Position numbers and translations under genes: made by a program | Notes under the pieces: model-generated | What the model was told of the DNA's origin: nothing | Databases searched by the model: none | What the model saw: the letters and a program-made list of their open reading frames with translations, nothing else | DNA from: Spiroplasma chrysopicola DF-1 | GTDB lineage: Bacteria > Bacillota_I > Bacilli_A > Mycoplasmatales > Mycoplasmataceae | DNA length: 64,000 nucleotides | Direction: 5' to 3' | NCBI RefSeq assembly: GCF_000400935.1 | Contig: NC_021280.1 | Coordinates: 1 to 64,000, forward strand | Shown: positions 13,627 through 25,917 of the stretch, in pieces | Numbering within the stretch: position 1 is the stretch's first letter | How the letters are laid out: each line of letters starts with the position of its first letter

Positions 13627-14348
13627 TGAAGATGTTAAATGATTTATTAAATTATGAAAACTTAAAAATATATCAGCGTAAAGACATGTTTAATTTTTCA
13701 ATTGACACAGTTTTGTTGGCTCGTTTCGCAACAATTAATAATAAGGTCAAAAATATTTTAGATATTGGGACAAATAATGCTGCGATCCCCCTAATCTTAT
13801 CAACCCAAACATTAGCTCATATTACTGGGGTAGAAATTCAAAAGGATGCGATAATGTTGGCACAAGAAAATGTAATTTTAAATAATAGAGCAGAACAAAT
13901 TGCAATTGTTCATGCTGATATTAAAGAATATATTAAAGCTGGTACAGATAATAAATTTGATTTAATTATTTGTAACCCCCCATTTTTTAAAGTTGGCGAT
14001 TATAAGTTAAATGAAAAAAGCACGTTATTAATTCCTGCTCGCCATGAAACACATTTAACATTGTCAGATTTAATTGCTAGTTTACCAAAAATTATTAAAA
14101 ATAAAGGGTATTTTGCGATGGTTCATCGTGTTAATCGCTTAGCCGAAATTTTTACTTTACTAACTAAGCACAGTTTTGCTGTTAAACGTTTACAATTTAT
14201 TTATCCCTTTCATAACAGTGAGGCTGCTAATGTTTTAATTGAAGCCACTTTTCAAGGGGCACCAGGGTTAAAAGTTGAAGAACCAATTATTGTTCATGAT
14301 CAAAATGGGGAATATAGTTTACAGGTTCAAAAATGATTTTCAAAATAG
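13626..14348 (+). CDS. tRNA1(Val) A37 N6-methyltransferase-like protein
   Basis: This class I SAM-dependent methyltransferase has motif I DIGTNNAAIPL near residue 50 and the N6-adenine catalytic motif NPPF (residues 118-121). The 240-aa length and its place between holB and a tRNA-modification gene match the YabB/TrmN6 family of Firmicutes. The TGA at 14334 is Trp and the true stop is TAG at 14346, so the protein ends VQKWFSK. Substrate assignment is by family only. Confidence 0.85.
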
Positions 14349-14358
14349 GAGAAATAAG

Positions 14359-15666
14359 ATGATGCGTTATGATCTGTTAAAACCTGATAGAAAATATATT
14401 ATTGCTGTCTCAGGAGGACCAGATAGTATTTTTCTGTTAGATAATATCTACAATAATAGTGATCTAAATATCAATAATTTCATTGTTTGTTTTGTTAATT
14501 ATCAAAAGCGCGAAGATAGCTATTATGATCAACAAATTGTTGAACAGTATTGTCAGACACGAAAAATTAAACTGCTTGTTAAAACTGTAACACCAGCAGA
14601 TTATTTACAGTATCAAAAATTATCGCATAATTTTCAAGCAATTGCTCGTTATTTACGCTATGATTTTTTCCTTGAAGTAGCAAAACAATATGATTGCTTA
14701 GCTGTTTTAATTGCGCATAATTTAACTGATAATATTGAAACATTCTTATTACAAAAACAGCGCAATGGGATGGTTGAATATTATGGATTAAGTGTGGAAA
14801 GTACTTATTTTTCAAAAGTATTACAAGACCAATTAACAATTAAAAGAATTATGTTAGATGTTTCGCGCCAGTTTATTTTAGAATACTTGAGTAATAATAA
14901 AATAAATTATGCTATTGATTCAACTAATATTTTACCGATTTATCATCGTAATATTATTCGCCAAGAAATTCAAGATTTAAATATAATGGATTTATTGACC
15001 GAAATGCAAACCTATAATACTATAAATGATCAATTAAAAGATTTAACAACAAGCTATTTTTTAGCGAACAAGGGCACTATTAATATTAAGACATGACAAG
15101 CAATTAGCGACCCCAACTTAAAACAAATGATTTTATTTAATTATTTTAAAAAATTAGGATTAGCATCCTTAATTACGAATAAAAAGCGAAAGTTTTTAAT
15201 TGAATTAAGAGAAGAATTAGAAAGTAAAAAACCAAATATTATAGTAGCCATTAATAAAGAATATTATTTTGTAAAGAGTTATCAAGTAGTAAAAGTTATT
15301 AAGCAAACAGAATTAGAAGTTGTTTCAACTGTAATTAATAATAATGCAACAAAAGCGTTCTGAAAAAATTATCAAATTGATAAGGGAACCTGTCAAAAGT
15401 ATAGTTTTAAAATTAACCCTAATCAATACCCATTATTAATAACTAATGATATCGAAAAATTACGAACAATTATTATCAAAAATAAAAAATTAAACCGCTG
15501 ATTTATTGATGAAAAAATTGATCTTTTTAGCCGCTATGACTATTATGTTTTAGATCAAAAAAATAATTTAATTTATGCTAACCCAAAAGTTTGGCAAAAA
15601 GTAAAAGAATTTATTAATAATAGTGATTTAGAAAAAGACAAAAAAATATATTTTATGATAAAATAA
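14359..15666 (+). CDS. tilS: tRNA(Ile)-lysidine synthase
   Basis: TilS attaches lysine to C34 of the CAU-anticodon isoleucine tRNA so that it reads AUA. The 435-aa product carries the PP-loop signature SGGPDS (about residues 18-23) and the HNLTDNIET segment typical of the family, followed by a C-terminal tRNA-binding part. Three in-frame TGA codons are Trp. The ATG at 14359 has AGGAG 7 bp upstream. AUA codons are frequent in this AT-rich window, making the enzyme essential here. Confidence 0.93.
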
Positions 15667-15683
15667 AAAAGAAGTTTAGTAGC

Positions 15684-15720
15684 CGTTATTTTAAGTGTTT
15701 TAAAATAGCGTGTTTAATTT
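15684..15720 (+). terminator. Weak hairpin between tilS and ftsH
   Basis: An 11-bp inverted repeat (15684-15694 with 15700-15710, one G-U pair) is followed by TGTTTAATTT. It may terminate the dnaX-tilS transcript partly; the T tract is poor. Confidence 0.45.
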
Positions 15721-15749
15721 ACCAATAAATGGTAGTGGAAGGGGAATAT

Positions 15750-17819
15750 ATGAATAAAAAGAGAATGTGGTTTTCAATTATTAGTACAATAATTTTTATT
15801 GGATTACTTGTATTAATGCTTGTTCTTTGGTCAAAATCAGATAAAACTCGCATTAGTGAAAGCGAATTAGCAGCAGTTGTAACTGGGACTAAAGAGGGAG
15901 ACAATGACAGAGTCATTAAATATAATGACAAAGAAGTTAAAAAAATGTCAGTAGTGGCCAAAACTGGAAGAAATAGTGTCCAAATTGATGGTGAAATGAT
16001 TTTAGAGGGAAACCAACGAGTTAAATATACTTCAGAATGAAGTTTAACTGGTTTTAACAGTTTTACTTACTATACTGATGACTCAGGCCAACCATTAAAC
16101 CGTTGAGTTGTTAACCTAGGTAATAGATTAGAAGGGGGCTTTAATTCAATTGACCGTGATTTTGTGCCGTTCTGACAACAAGCATTAGTTCAAACCCTAC
16201 CATGAGTATTAATAATTGGAGTAACAATTTGATTTATGATGAAAATGACGAAAATGTCAGGGGGAATGGCTGGTGGAAGTCCATTTTCAATGGGGAAAAA
16301 TAAAGCTCGTCAAATTCAATCAACTGTAAGATTCTCAGATGTTGCTGGAATTAACGAAGAAAAAGAAGAACTTGTTGAAATTGTTGATTACTTAAAAAAT
16401 CCACAAAAATATTCAGCAATGGGAGCACGTGCACCTAAAGGAGTTCTAATGGAAGGGCCTCCAGGAACAGGGAAAACATTATTAGCAAAAGCTGTTGCCG
16501 GAGAAGCTGGTGTACCTTTCTTTTCAATTTCTGGTTCAGAATTTGAAGAAATGTTTGTTGGGGTTGGAGCCTCAAGAATTCGTGAGATGTTTAGTGCGGC
16601 GAAAAAATCAGCACCTTGTATTATCTTTATTGATGAAATTGATGCTGTTGGACGTAAAAGAACAGTTTCACTAGGAAGTGGGGCAAATGAACAAACCCTA
16701 AACCAGTTACTAGTTGAAATGGATGGATTTGGAACAAATACCGGAGTTATTGTGATGGCAGCAACTAACCGAGTAGATGTTTTAGACCCAGCGTTATTAC
16801 GACCAGGACGTTTTGACCGTCAAATTCAAATCTCATTACCTGATATTAATGAACGTGAAGCTATTTTAAAATTACATGCCCGAAATAAAGCAATCTCAGT
16901 GGAAATTGATTTCCGTCGAATTGCCCAAAGAACACCAGGGTTTTCAGGAGCACAATTAGAAAATGTTTTAAATGAAGCGGCAATTCTTTGTGTTCGAAAA
17001 GGTCTTAAAATTATTTCAGTTGAAATTATTGATGAAGCAATTGATCGAGTAGTTGGAGGACCAGCAAAAGAATCACGTAAATATTCAGTAATGGATAAAC
17101 AAATTGTTTCTTACCATGAAGCTGGTCATGCCTTAATTGGTGTTAAATTAGAAGCAGCAAGTATGGTGCAAAAAGTAACAATTATTCCACGGGGACAAGC
17201 TGGGGGATATACAATTATGACACCAAAAGAAGAAACAATGTTCCATAGTAAAGAAAACCTATATGCAACAATTACTGGTTATTTAGGAGGACGTGCAGCA
17301 GAAGAATTAATGTTTGGAAAAACAAAAATTACAACTGGAGCACATGATGACTTAGAAAAAGCAACAAACATTGCTCGTCATATGGTAACTGAATATGGGA
17401 TGAGTCCATTAGGTTTAGTACAATTTGAATCACCAAAAGATGAATATAATGGTGGTGTTAAACGTTATTCAGAAGATATTGCAGCTAAAATTGATAGTGA
17501 AGTTCGCAAAATCTTAGATGATTGTTATGTAACAGCCAAAGCAATTATTTCAGAAAACAAAGAATTATTAGATTTAATTGCTGAAAGTTTACGCGTCTTA
17601 GAAACAATTACTGCTGAACAAATTGAGTATATTAATAATAATCATCAATTGCCAAAAGAAGTATTAGAAGAAAAACAACGTAATGAACGCAATCGTGAAA
17701 AAGAAGCAAATGGGGAAATTTTAGAGATTAAACCCAAAGAACGTAAAAAAGCTGATGATTCAAAAAAGGCAGATAAAAAAGATGGTGAAAAAGAAACACC
17801 AAAAGATAAAAAGGAATAA
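15750..17819 (+). CDS. ftsH: ATP-dependent membrane zinc protease FtsH
   Basis: FtsH extracts and degrades misfolded membrane proteins and some regulators. The 689-aa protein has two N-terminal membrane segments (about 8-28 and 147-165) flanking a small extracellular domain, then an AAA+ domain (Walker A GPPGTGKT 236-243, Walker B FIDEIDA, SRH region) and the zinc protease site HEAGH at 456-460. The last 60 residues are a charged tail rich in Lys and Glu. Five Trp codons in the extracellular and second membrane region are TGA. The ATG at 15750 follows GGAAGGGG. Confidence 0.97.
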
Positions 17820-17841
17820 TTAATTCCTTTTTATTTTTAAT

Positions 17842-17868
17842 TAACTCCTTTTAAAGGGGTTTTTTTGT
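17842..17868 (+). terminator. Intrinsic terminator after ftsH
   Basis: AACTCCT pairs with AGGGGTT (one G-U) around a short loop and is followed by T7. Confidence 0.7.
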
Positions 17869-17932
17869 TTTTTTCTGTGATTAGGTAAAATCTATAATAT
17901 AATTGAAGAGGTAAGAAAGTGAGAAGTTTAAA

Positions 17933-18796
17933 ATGGACAGAATTGTTAAAGGTCTAAGTAATGACCATAATATAAAAATTACCATTACTGATGCAACAAA
18001 TTTGTTAAATGAAATTATTAAATTACATGAAACAAATCCGTTAGCAACAATTGCCTTAGCGCGAACAACAATGGCAACAATTTTAATTGGTAGTGACATG
18101 AAAGAAGAAAGCGATAAAATTACTTCGATTCTAAACGGAAAGGGTCCAATTGGGACAATTATGGCTGAATATACTGGGCATAAAGTTAGAGCTTTTTGTG
18201 CTAATCCCCAATTTAGTTTAGAAGATATTGATCGTGACCATGATGTAATTTCCCAAGTAGTTGGAACAAAGGGTTATTTACAAGTTATTAAAGATTTGGG
18301 GATGAAAGAACCATTTACAGGAAAAATTAAATTAATTTCAGGAGAAATTAATTTAGATTTTACCTATTACTTAGTGCAAAGTGAACAAATTAAATCATTA
18401 ATTGCTTGCTCAGTTAAATTAAATAAAGATAACACAATTGAAAAAGCAGTTGGTTTATATGCTCAATTATTGCCTGAACACCAAGAAGAAGATATTGACT
18501 ATTTAGAAGGAAAAGTTGAAAATTTAGGAAGTATTACCGAAAAACTAATTGAATCTGATGATTTAAAAAACATTTTTCATTTAATTGATCCAGAATGTAA
18601 AATTTATGAACCAGAAGAAATTAAGTTTAGTTGTAGTTGTTCATTTGAAAAAGCTTTAGAATCAGTCAAATTATTAGGAGAAGAACAAATTAATGAGGTG
18701 CTAGAAAATAATAGCGAAGTTGAGATTGTTTGTGATTTTTGTCGAACAAAATACTTAATTAGTAGTGATGATATTAAAAAACTAATGGTATCATAA
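17933..18796 (+). CDS. hslO: Hsp33 redox-regulated chaperonin
   Basis: Hsp33 is a cytosolic holdase switched on when oxidants release zinc from its C-terminal cysteine centre. The 287-aa protein has the family fold (LARTTMATILIGSDMK, GKGPIGTIMAEY) and the cysteines CSC near residues 233-235 and CDFC near 267-270, so the redox switch is intact. It contains no Trp codons. Two overlapping TATAAT sequences at 17893-17903 probably supply its own promoter, and a strong terminator follows. Confidence 0.94.
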   Translation: MDRIVKGLSNDHNIKITITDATNLLNEIIKLHETNPLATIALARTTMATILIGSDMKEESDKITSILNGKGPIGTIMAEYTGHKVRAFCANPQFSLEDIDRDHDVISQVVGTKGYLQVIKDLGMKEPFTGKIKLISGEINLDFTYYLVQSEQIKSLIACSVKLNKDNTIEKAVGLYAQLLPEHQEEDIDYLEGKVENLGSITEKLIESDDLKNIFHLIDPECKIYEPEEIKFSCSCSFEKALESVKLLGEEQINEVLENNSEVEIVCDFCRTKYLISSDDIKKLMVS

Positions 18797-18819
18797 TCTT
18801 AAAAATTTTATTAATTATT

Positions 18820-18849
18820 AAAAAAACAATAAATTACTATTGTTTTTTT
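18820..18849 (+). terminator. Intrinsic terminator after hslO
   Basis: AAAAAACAATA and TATTGTTTTTT form a stem around AATTAC, ending in T7. Confidence 0.8.
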
Positions 18850-18860
18850 ATTGCCATTTT

Positions 18861-18888
18861 TTGTACTTTTCTTTTTTAATGTTATAAT
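18861..18888 (+). promoter_or_regulatory. Promoter of the exporter-like block
   Basis: TTGTAC (18861-18866), 16 bp, then TATAAT (18883-18888) with an upstream TG (extended -10). It would start transcription near 18895, just before the 233-aa membrane protein. Confidence 0.65.
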
Positions 18889-18923
18889 AAAAGGACAAAC
18901 TGTAAAAAATAGGAGTGAATTTA

Positions 18924-19625
18924 GTGAAAATAAATTTTAAAAAATTTAATATTAGTTTTACTACTACTTTTGTTGTTTTCTTTTTTTGTTATGTCAGTTT
19001 TAATTACTTAGCTTTAATAATGCCAAGTACAGCTTTTCAAATTTTTTCATTTATTTTTAAATTCTTGTATTTAATTATTACTGATATTGTTTTATTATTT
19101 TTCCTATTTTTTTGATCAGATATTTTAAGAAAATTTAAAAAGCATACAAATAAAAAATATTTATTTGAAATTATTAGAACAAATTGACTAATTATTATGA
19201 TTGGATTTTTTAATCTAGTAATTTTTGTCCAAATTAATTTTATTATTAATTTAAATGCTGTAGTTAAAACAATGCTATTATTTGTTCATTTTGAAGAATA
19301 TTTGGGCTTGTTAATAATTTATTATGTTTTTTACCTAATATTAACATTAATTTTTATTACAAATTTAATTATTGTTAAAGCATATAATAAATTTTTAAAC
19401 GCTTTATTTTTCATAGCCAATGATAATTTTGTTACTGCGGTAAAATTAATTTTTGAAACAGATGAAACTTTAAAAATTACTGAAGTTGAAATTAAATGAT
19501 ATCAACTATTTGGTAATAAAAGAATTAATTTTATTAAGCAATCAATATTGATTGATAAGTTGCGTCAAAGTGAAAAAATAGTTCAATTTAAAAAGGAGAC
19601 TTGCCCACCATTACTTATTAATTAG
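18924..19625 (+). CDS. Membrane protein of unknown function
   Basis: I do not recognise this 233-aa protein. It has four predicted membrane segments (about residues 10-30, 35-65, 88-115, 123-150), rich in Phe, Ile and Leu, then a cytoplasmic C-terminal part of about 80 residues. In-frame TGA codons at three or more sites must be Trp. The GTG at 18924 is preferred because AGGAG lies 8 bp upstream; GTG at 18915 overlaps that site. It precedes the giant permease by 32 bp, so it may belong to the same transporter unit. Confidence 0.65.
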
Positions 19626-19657
19626 TAATAGTTTTTAATATCAAGGAGGGAAAAAAG

Positions 19658-22600
19658 ATGCGCGGATTTAAGCTTTTATTTAAAAATAATTTTAGGAATA
19701 CAACAAAAAATAAAATTCAGTTTTTTGGTTTAATTGTTTTGGTCTTTTTAACAAGTTTAATTTTTACAATTGTTGAAGTTTCAAAACAACGGGTTGATCT
19801 AGTTTATAATAATTTTATTTCAGAAAAAATGAGTAACCAACATGATTTTATTGTTGATTTTTCTGAGACATCATACATTCAAGGGGAAAATGATCCATTT
19901 TTAGAAATTACTGATTTAGAAAAACGCCAAAATGCAATTGTTGATTACTTGGCGAAAAGTGAAGAGATTAAGAAAATGGGGTTAGATTTTAAATATAATC
20001 GAGTTGAAGCTCGAACATTTAATTTAAAAGATAACAAAGTTATTAAAGCAGTAACATTAAATCCACAACAAGCAGTTGATAAATTTGTTGTGGCAAATGG
20101 AATGCCATTAGATGTATATGCCAAATATTTGGAATCAATTCGGGGAGAAACAAATCACTGAACATATTTGACACCCCAATTTGCTAAAAATAATAATATT
20201 AAAATTAATGACATTATTCGTTTGCAAGCAGATATTTATGGAACAACAATTAAAGTTGCCGATAGTGAAATAACACCAGTTGATTTATCAGAATTTGCTG
20301 GGAAAGATATTAATGATTGATTACCAAATAGTAATTATTCATCAACAACATGATTTCGTGTTGTTGGGTTTGGCCAATCAGCTGATTTCATTACTCCAAT
20401 TATTGATTCAACTCATCCTTTTCCAAATATGAAAGATGAAGGGATTGCTTATGTTAATCCAAAATTATTTGGACTAACAAAAGAAAAAATTGATGTTGAT
20501 GGTAAAACATATGACGTTGATAAATTTGACTTAACAAACCAAGTTTTAGCGGCTGAAAGTAATTTTGACCGGGAAATCTATTACGCAGGAAAATTTAATG
20601 CTAATGTTTCAATGGCGGATAGAGAAAATTTATCAAGAAAACTAAATAAGTATTTAAATACGCAAGCAAGTCAAGAAATTGCTCTTAAATCGCATTATGA
20701 AAAAACATTATTATCAGATGAACCAGTTTTAACTTTTAAAACTGATACAACATATAAATTTGCTAATCGAACAGTTTACTTTACAACTGCCTTAAATGGC
20801 TTTATTACAGGTTCATATATTTTAATTGCCTTGATTTTAATTATTTCATTCTTTGTTTTAATTTTAGTTTTACGTCGCCAAATTGAAACAACAGGACCAC
20901 AAAACGGTTTATTAAGAGCGTTAGGATATCGTCGACGATATATTATTTGAAGTTATTTATCATATCCATTAATGATTGCCCTAGCGGGAGGAGCCTTGGG
21001 TTATTTACTTGGAATTTCAGCGCAATTCTTTGTTAAATTGATTTTTGGCTCATACTTTAACTTACCATATACTGGTTTTGCTTTTGCCCCATGAGCATTA
21101 GTAACCTCAGTTGTTATTATTTTTACAATGTTATTATTAGTAACAATCATTAGTGCAACATTAATGGTGGTCAAAAAAACACCATTAGAATTAATTAAGA
21201 AAGAAGATTCTTTCTCAGCAGGAAGAATCAAACGAGCAGTTAAGAAAATGTTTTCATTCCGTAATACTTTTGATAGTAGATTCCAAGCTGTGCAATTATC
21301 AAATTCTCTTGGAAAAATGGCGGGAGTTTCTTTAACAATGATTATTAGTACCGCAATGATTACTGGTTCATTAATGATTCCAATTATGTTAACAAATAAT
21401 ATTGATTATTCGTATGCTGGAAATAACTACAATACGTTAGTTGAATACAATAGCCCAGTTTATAATTTACCAACAACTTTTATGAAAACATATGATCCAA
21501 GTCAGCAACCATGACGAACAGCAGATAGTGCTTTAGAAAAAACAAACATGACAAAAAATGGTGATCAGTATTTAATTGATTTTGAAAATGGGACAATAAA
21601 CTCGGAAAACTATGCACCAACATATGATGCTAGTGAAATGCGTTCATTGACATATCGTAATATTTCAAAAGAATTCTTAAAAAGTAATAAGTTAAGTGTT
21701 TTAGGAACAGATAATGAAACAATTTCTAATGCAATTTGTCGTAGTACATGAAAAGATTATGGTGACTATGGACTTCAATCTTTAAGTAAAAAAACAATTT
21801 TAAACTTTTTAGAATCACCAACACAAGCGTTAAAATATGTTCGTGAATTAGAACAGTACCGTTTATTCTATTGAAAATATCGTAATACAGTTGCCTTAGA
21901 TATTCAACGTGAACCATATTTTGAAGATAATCGAATTTCGTTAGATAGTAGTAATTCAATTTTGAACAATAACATTTTTACAAAAGATGATTTTGCCCGC
22001 GAATTCAATCAAAATATTAGTGTTATTAATTTACAAGATAATCATTTACGACCAGCTGATGAAAGACCATTGTCGGAATCATTTTTAATTCCGTTACAGT
22101 CAGGGAATGCTGATAACTTTATTAATGAAGTTAAAAAACCAATGTTCTATTTATTTGACTGAATTTACTCATATTTTGTAAATAATGTTAACCAATGTTT
22201 TACGCAAGGAGTTTATACAAAAGCCCCCCAAACAATTCAAGCCAAAATTAAAACAGCTTTTAATGATCCAACTAAAAACTTTAATTTAAGTTTTGGAGTT
22301 GTTCCTTTCAACCCATTAACAGATGATAGAGGAACAATGTTAGAAGCAACAACAAATAATACTAAATTTAAAATTTATGGAATTGATGAAAGCTTTAAAA
22401 ACCAAAACTTAATTAATAGTAATAATAAGGGTAATTTAAATGACTTATTATTTAATAGTGGTAATGATGGAATCGTGATTAACCAAACACTATCACGAAC
22501 ACTGGGATTAAAAGCAGGTGATACAATTGATTTTGCTGTTATTGCAAAATTATTAACAAAAAATGATGATAAAGGATACCAAGTAGATAAAATTTTAAAT

Positions 22601-23809
22601 AGTTGAGATGCTAGTGCTGTTACTGGAAATTATGATGATGGTAGTGGTAAAGCTGCTGGAACAATTGGGAAGATGTTATTTAATGAAGAAAACAAATATA
22701 AAAATAGTTATATTGGTGATGGACAAGAAAATGATGAAGTATTAAAAAGTACTTTAGATTTAAATGATCCAACTTCAACAACTCCAACAGTTTTAAATCA
22801 AAAAGTAGTTAGCGGTGATTTATTACTAAAAAGTAACACGATTAATCAAAGTTTTAAAGTTGTCGGAGTAACAAATCAATATGGAGCAGCTAAAGCTTGA
22901 ATTAACAATACAAGAGCGGAAGAATTATTAGGATTTGACCAAACAAGAAATTATTTGTTACGTTTATTTATGAATGAATGATCTAATTCAATTTTAAATT
23001 CAGCAGTATTTAATTTAAGTGGTTCATATAAAACAGCTTTAGAAAAATTAAAAGAATTTATTGATAGTAATAGCAATCAAATAACACCAGTTAGTGAATT
23101 ATGAAACAAGTTTGTTTCAACATTTGACAATGCTGATTTAGCAGTTGATTGAATTAAAGTATTTAATAATGAATATCCAATTTTCAATTATAAAACATCA
23201 AACAGTAAAACTGTTGATGATGTTGAGTATGGTTTATCAACTATTCAATCATTTGGTGACTATAGTTTTTATGGGTTAAATGGTGGTTCTCGTCAACAAA
23301 GTGGCAATGATGATGTTATTACTTATCCTTCATATGCCAATAATGCATTTGATAATTTATTACCAATCGCTGAAGCCAAAAAAATCTTAGCTGATATTAT
23401 TCTGGCTGTTAATAGTATATTAATCTTCATTATAGTTATTTCATTTATTTTAAGTTTTATGATTATTATTCTAACAAGTAATATTATTATTGCTGAGAAT
23501 CGAACAATTATTGCAACAATGAAAGTCTTAGGATATAAAAATAGTTATATTACTAAGTTAGTAATTGGAATGTATATTCCAGTCATTATTATAATGACAA
23601 TTGCTGGGTTTGGTTTTGGATGATTAGGATTAGTAATTGGTAATAGTATTTTAACAAGTATAGGGTTAGCGTTACCATTAATTCTGAACTTTTGAATTCC
23701 CCTTGTTGCAATTGGTAGTGGTTTAGGATTGTACTTATTAGCTTACTTAATTAGTTGATTTAGTATGAATAAAATTAAACCATTAATTGCAATTATGGAA
23801 GATAATTAG
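19658..23809 (+). CDS. Giant FtsX/MacB-type ABC transporter permease
   Basis: This 1383-aa integral membrane protein has one N-terminal membrane helix (about 17-38), a 340-residue outer domain, three helices near 380-510, another at about 555-580, a second, much larger outer domain (about 580-1240) and three helices in the last 140 residues. This is a duplicated FtsX architecture (helix, outer domain, three helices, twice). The cytoplasmic loops carry the typical LRALGYRRRYI and MKVLGYKNSYI coupling segments. About 20 TGA codons are Trp. AAGGAGGG precedes the ATG. It pairs with the ATPase at 24922 and the second permease at 25918. The substrate is unknown; such systems usually export or extract lipids, lipoproteins or peptides. 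Confidence 0.85.
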
Positions 23810-23822
23810 GAGGGCTAAAGAA

Positions 23823-24833
23823 ATGAAAAAAATTTTAACAATACTAGGAGCAGTTAGTTTGACAACGATGTCAGTAACATCAACGGTCGCTTGCCAAAGT
23901 AATGGGGGGAATTGAGATGATATCCCCTTAAAACCACCATTAGTTCCATTTGAGGTTAAGGGCTTTGCCGGATTAGATTTTTCGCATGTAAATGCCCAAA
24001 ATAAAGAACAAACGTTATGAAATTTAATCTTTAAAGAAATAAAAGGAATTTTTGACAGATCACAATGAAATTTTGATGATTTACAACAAGAAGTAATTCG
24101 TAATGATGTTGATATTACTAACACTAAAATTGATTTTTATCGGAATGGAACATATAGTGTTAAATTATTTGTTGATGAAGATAATGTTATTACAATTGCT
24201 AAACAAGTAACAACTTCAAACCATATTGCTGATAAAATACGAACAACTGATTTAAAAAATATCCATGATACACGCCCAAAAACAATCTTGATTGCAACAA
24301 TTTTTAAAAACACAGACATTATTATGGAACTTGACAAGTTTGGGGAGTTCTTCTTAGGGGAACAAACCCCTGAAGGATGAAATCGCCAAATTTATGAAGA
24401 TGATGATGTTGTTAAAGGTAAAATTTTAATTAATAAAACAAACCAGACAATAACAATTGATACACAAAAAAGTGAATGAAATGAAGATGTTGACAAACCT
24501 GAAAAACAATACTATGGGACAGTCATATTAACATATGATTTGAAACCAATTAACGAACCGTCTGAACCGAATATTTTAAAAACAGAACAGGATGATTTAG
24601 GTGACGTCCCAAAACCAACAATGCTACAAGTATTTATGAAATTTATTACAAAAAATTTACCATTAATTAATAATTTAGAATATTTATCAGAATTTTTAAA
24701 TGATGTTTATTTAATAATTACGCCAACAGAGGATGAAAAAAAATATAAAGCTGAATTTACTGCTTTTAAAGAGTCACGTAAAAAGTCACGTTTTTTTCTG
24801 GGAAGCGTTGTAGTAACCTTTAAAAGTAATTAA
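23823..24833 (+). CDS. Spiroplasma-type lipoprotein
   Basis: The 336-aa product begins with a lipoprotein signal (MKKILTILGA, hydrophobic stretch, lipobox STVAC) with lipid attachment at C24. The mature part is hydrophilic with alternating strands and no family I recognise. Six or more TGA codons are Trp. It starts 13 bp after the first permease and is followed by the ATPase, so it is probably the surface component or cargo of this ABC system. It ends near a run of direct repeats of AGTCACGT (24774 and 24786). Confidence 0.8.
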
Positions 24834-24921
24834 AAAGAAAAGACAACATTTTTAATAAAATTTTGTTATGATATTATTGTTAAGTAAAAAAGATGAATAT
24901 AGGTAATAGGAGGATGAAAAA

Positions 24922-25851
24922 ATGAACGAAAAGGAAAAAATAGAACAAGAAGTTGGAAAAAAAGTTAAAGTAAAGCAAACGCCAGTTAAAAAAGAAAAAA
25001 AAGAAAAAATTGATTATACAGTTGTTAAGGAATTTAAAAAGAATTTAAAAGAGCAAAAACAACAAACCAAGCAATACTCAAAAAAAATATTAAAAGGAGA
25101 GATTGTTTCGACAACAGGAGCAACCCCAAATACCGATAAATATGTAATTGAATTAGTTAATGTTAAAAAAGCTTATATTACAGGGGAAGTTGAAACACCA
25201 GTTTTAAAAGGAATTGATTTAAGTTTAGAAAAAGGAGACTTTATTGTTATTTTAGGGCCTTCAGGGTCAGGGAAGACAACATTGTTGAATGTTATTTCAG
25301 GATTAGATAAAGTTAATAGTGGTGATGTTTTTGTCTTAGGCTACAATTTATCCTTGTTAAAAGATGTTGATTTAACAAAATTCCGAAGAGATCATGTTGG
25401 GTTTATTTTCCAACAATATAATCTTTTAACTAATTTAACAGCAAAAGAAAATGCCGAAGTTGGGGAAAACTTAAGTAAATCAAAAGAAAAAGATTTAACA
25501 ATTCAGGACATTTTTAAAACAATTGGAATGGAAGAACAAATGAATAAATATCCTCACCAAATGTCAGGGGGTCAACAACAACGGGTTTCAATTGCTCGTG
25601 CCTTAGCTAAAAACCCAGATATTTTATTCGGTGATGAACCAACAGGGGCCCTAGATGAAGAGATGGGTCGTAAAGTGTTGGAAATTTTAGTAGATGTTAA
25701 TAAAAAATATAAAACAACTGTTATAATTGTTACTCATAATCCAAATATTGCTGATATTGCTAATACTGTTATTCATGTTAGAAATGGTTTAATTGATCAA
25801 ATTAAAAGAAATGATAAACCAAAAAGACCAAGCGATATTGATTGATCATAA
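24922..25851 (+). CDS. MacB/LolD-type ABC transporter ATPase
   Basis: This ATP-binding subunit energises FtsX-type permeases. The 309-aa protein has a Lys-rich N-terminal extension of about 75 residues, then Walker A GPSGSGKTT (112-120), Q-loop FIFQQYNLL, signature MSGGQQQR, Walker B ILFGDEPTGALD and the H-loop VTHN. All catalytic motifs are intact. The TGA at 25843 is Trp and the protein ends IDWS. It lies between the lipoprotein and the second permease, with a terminator after it. Confidence 0.9.
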
Positions 25852-25877
25852 AAGCGCTTTGTTATAAAGCGTTTTTC
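25850..25877 (+). terminator. Hairpin after ABC ATPase gene
   Basis: CGCTTT pairs with AAAGCG around GTTAT, flanked by A4 and T5. It may give partial termination ahead of the second permease. Confidence 0.65.
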
Positions 25878-25917
25878 TTTCTAAAAATAGTAAAAAAATA
25901 GTGAGTAGGAGGCTATG

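Noticed and set aside
24774..24800. AGTCACGTAAAA-type direct repeat near the end of the lipoprotein gene, as a possible regulatory or attachment site
   Set aside because: It is inside the coding frame, only two short copies exist, and no mobile gene is near.
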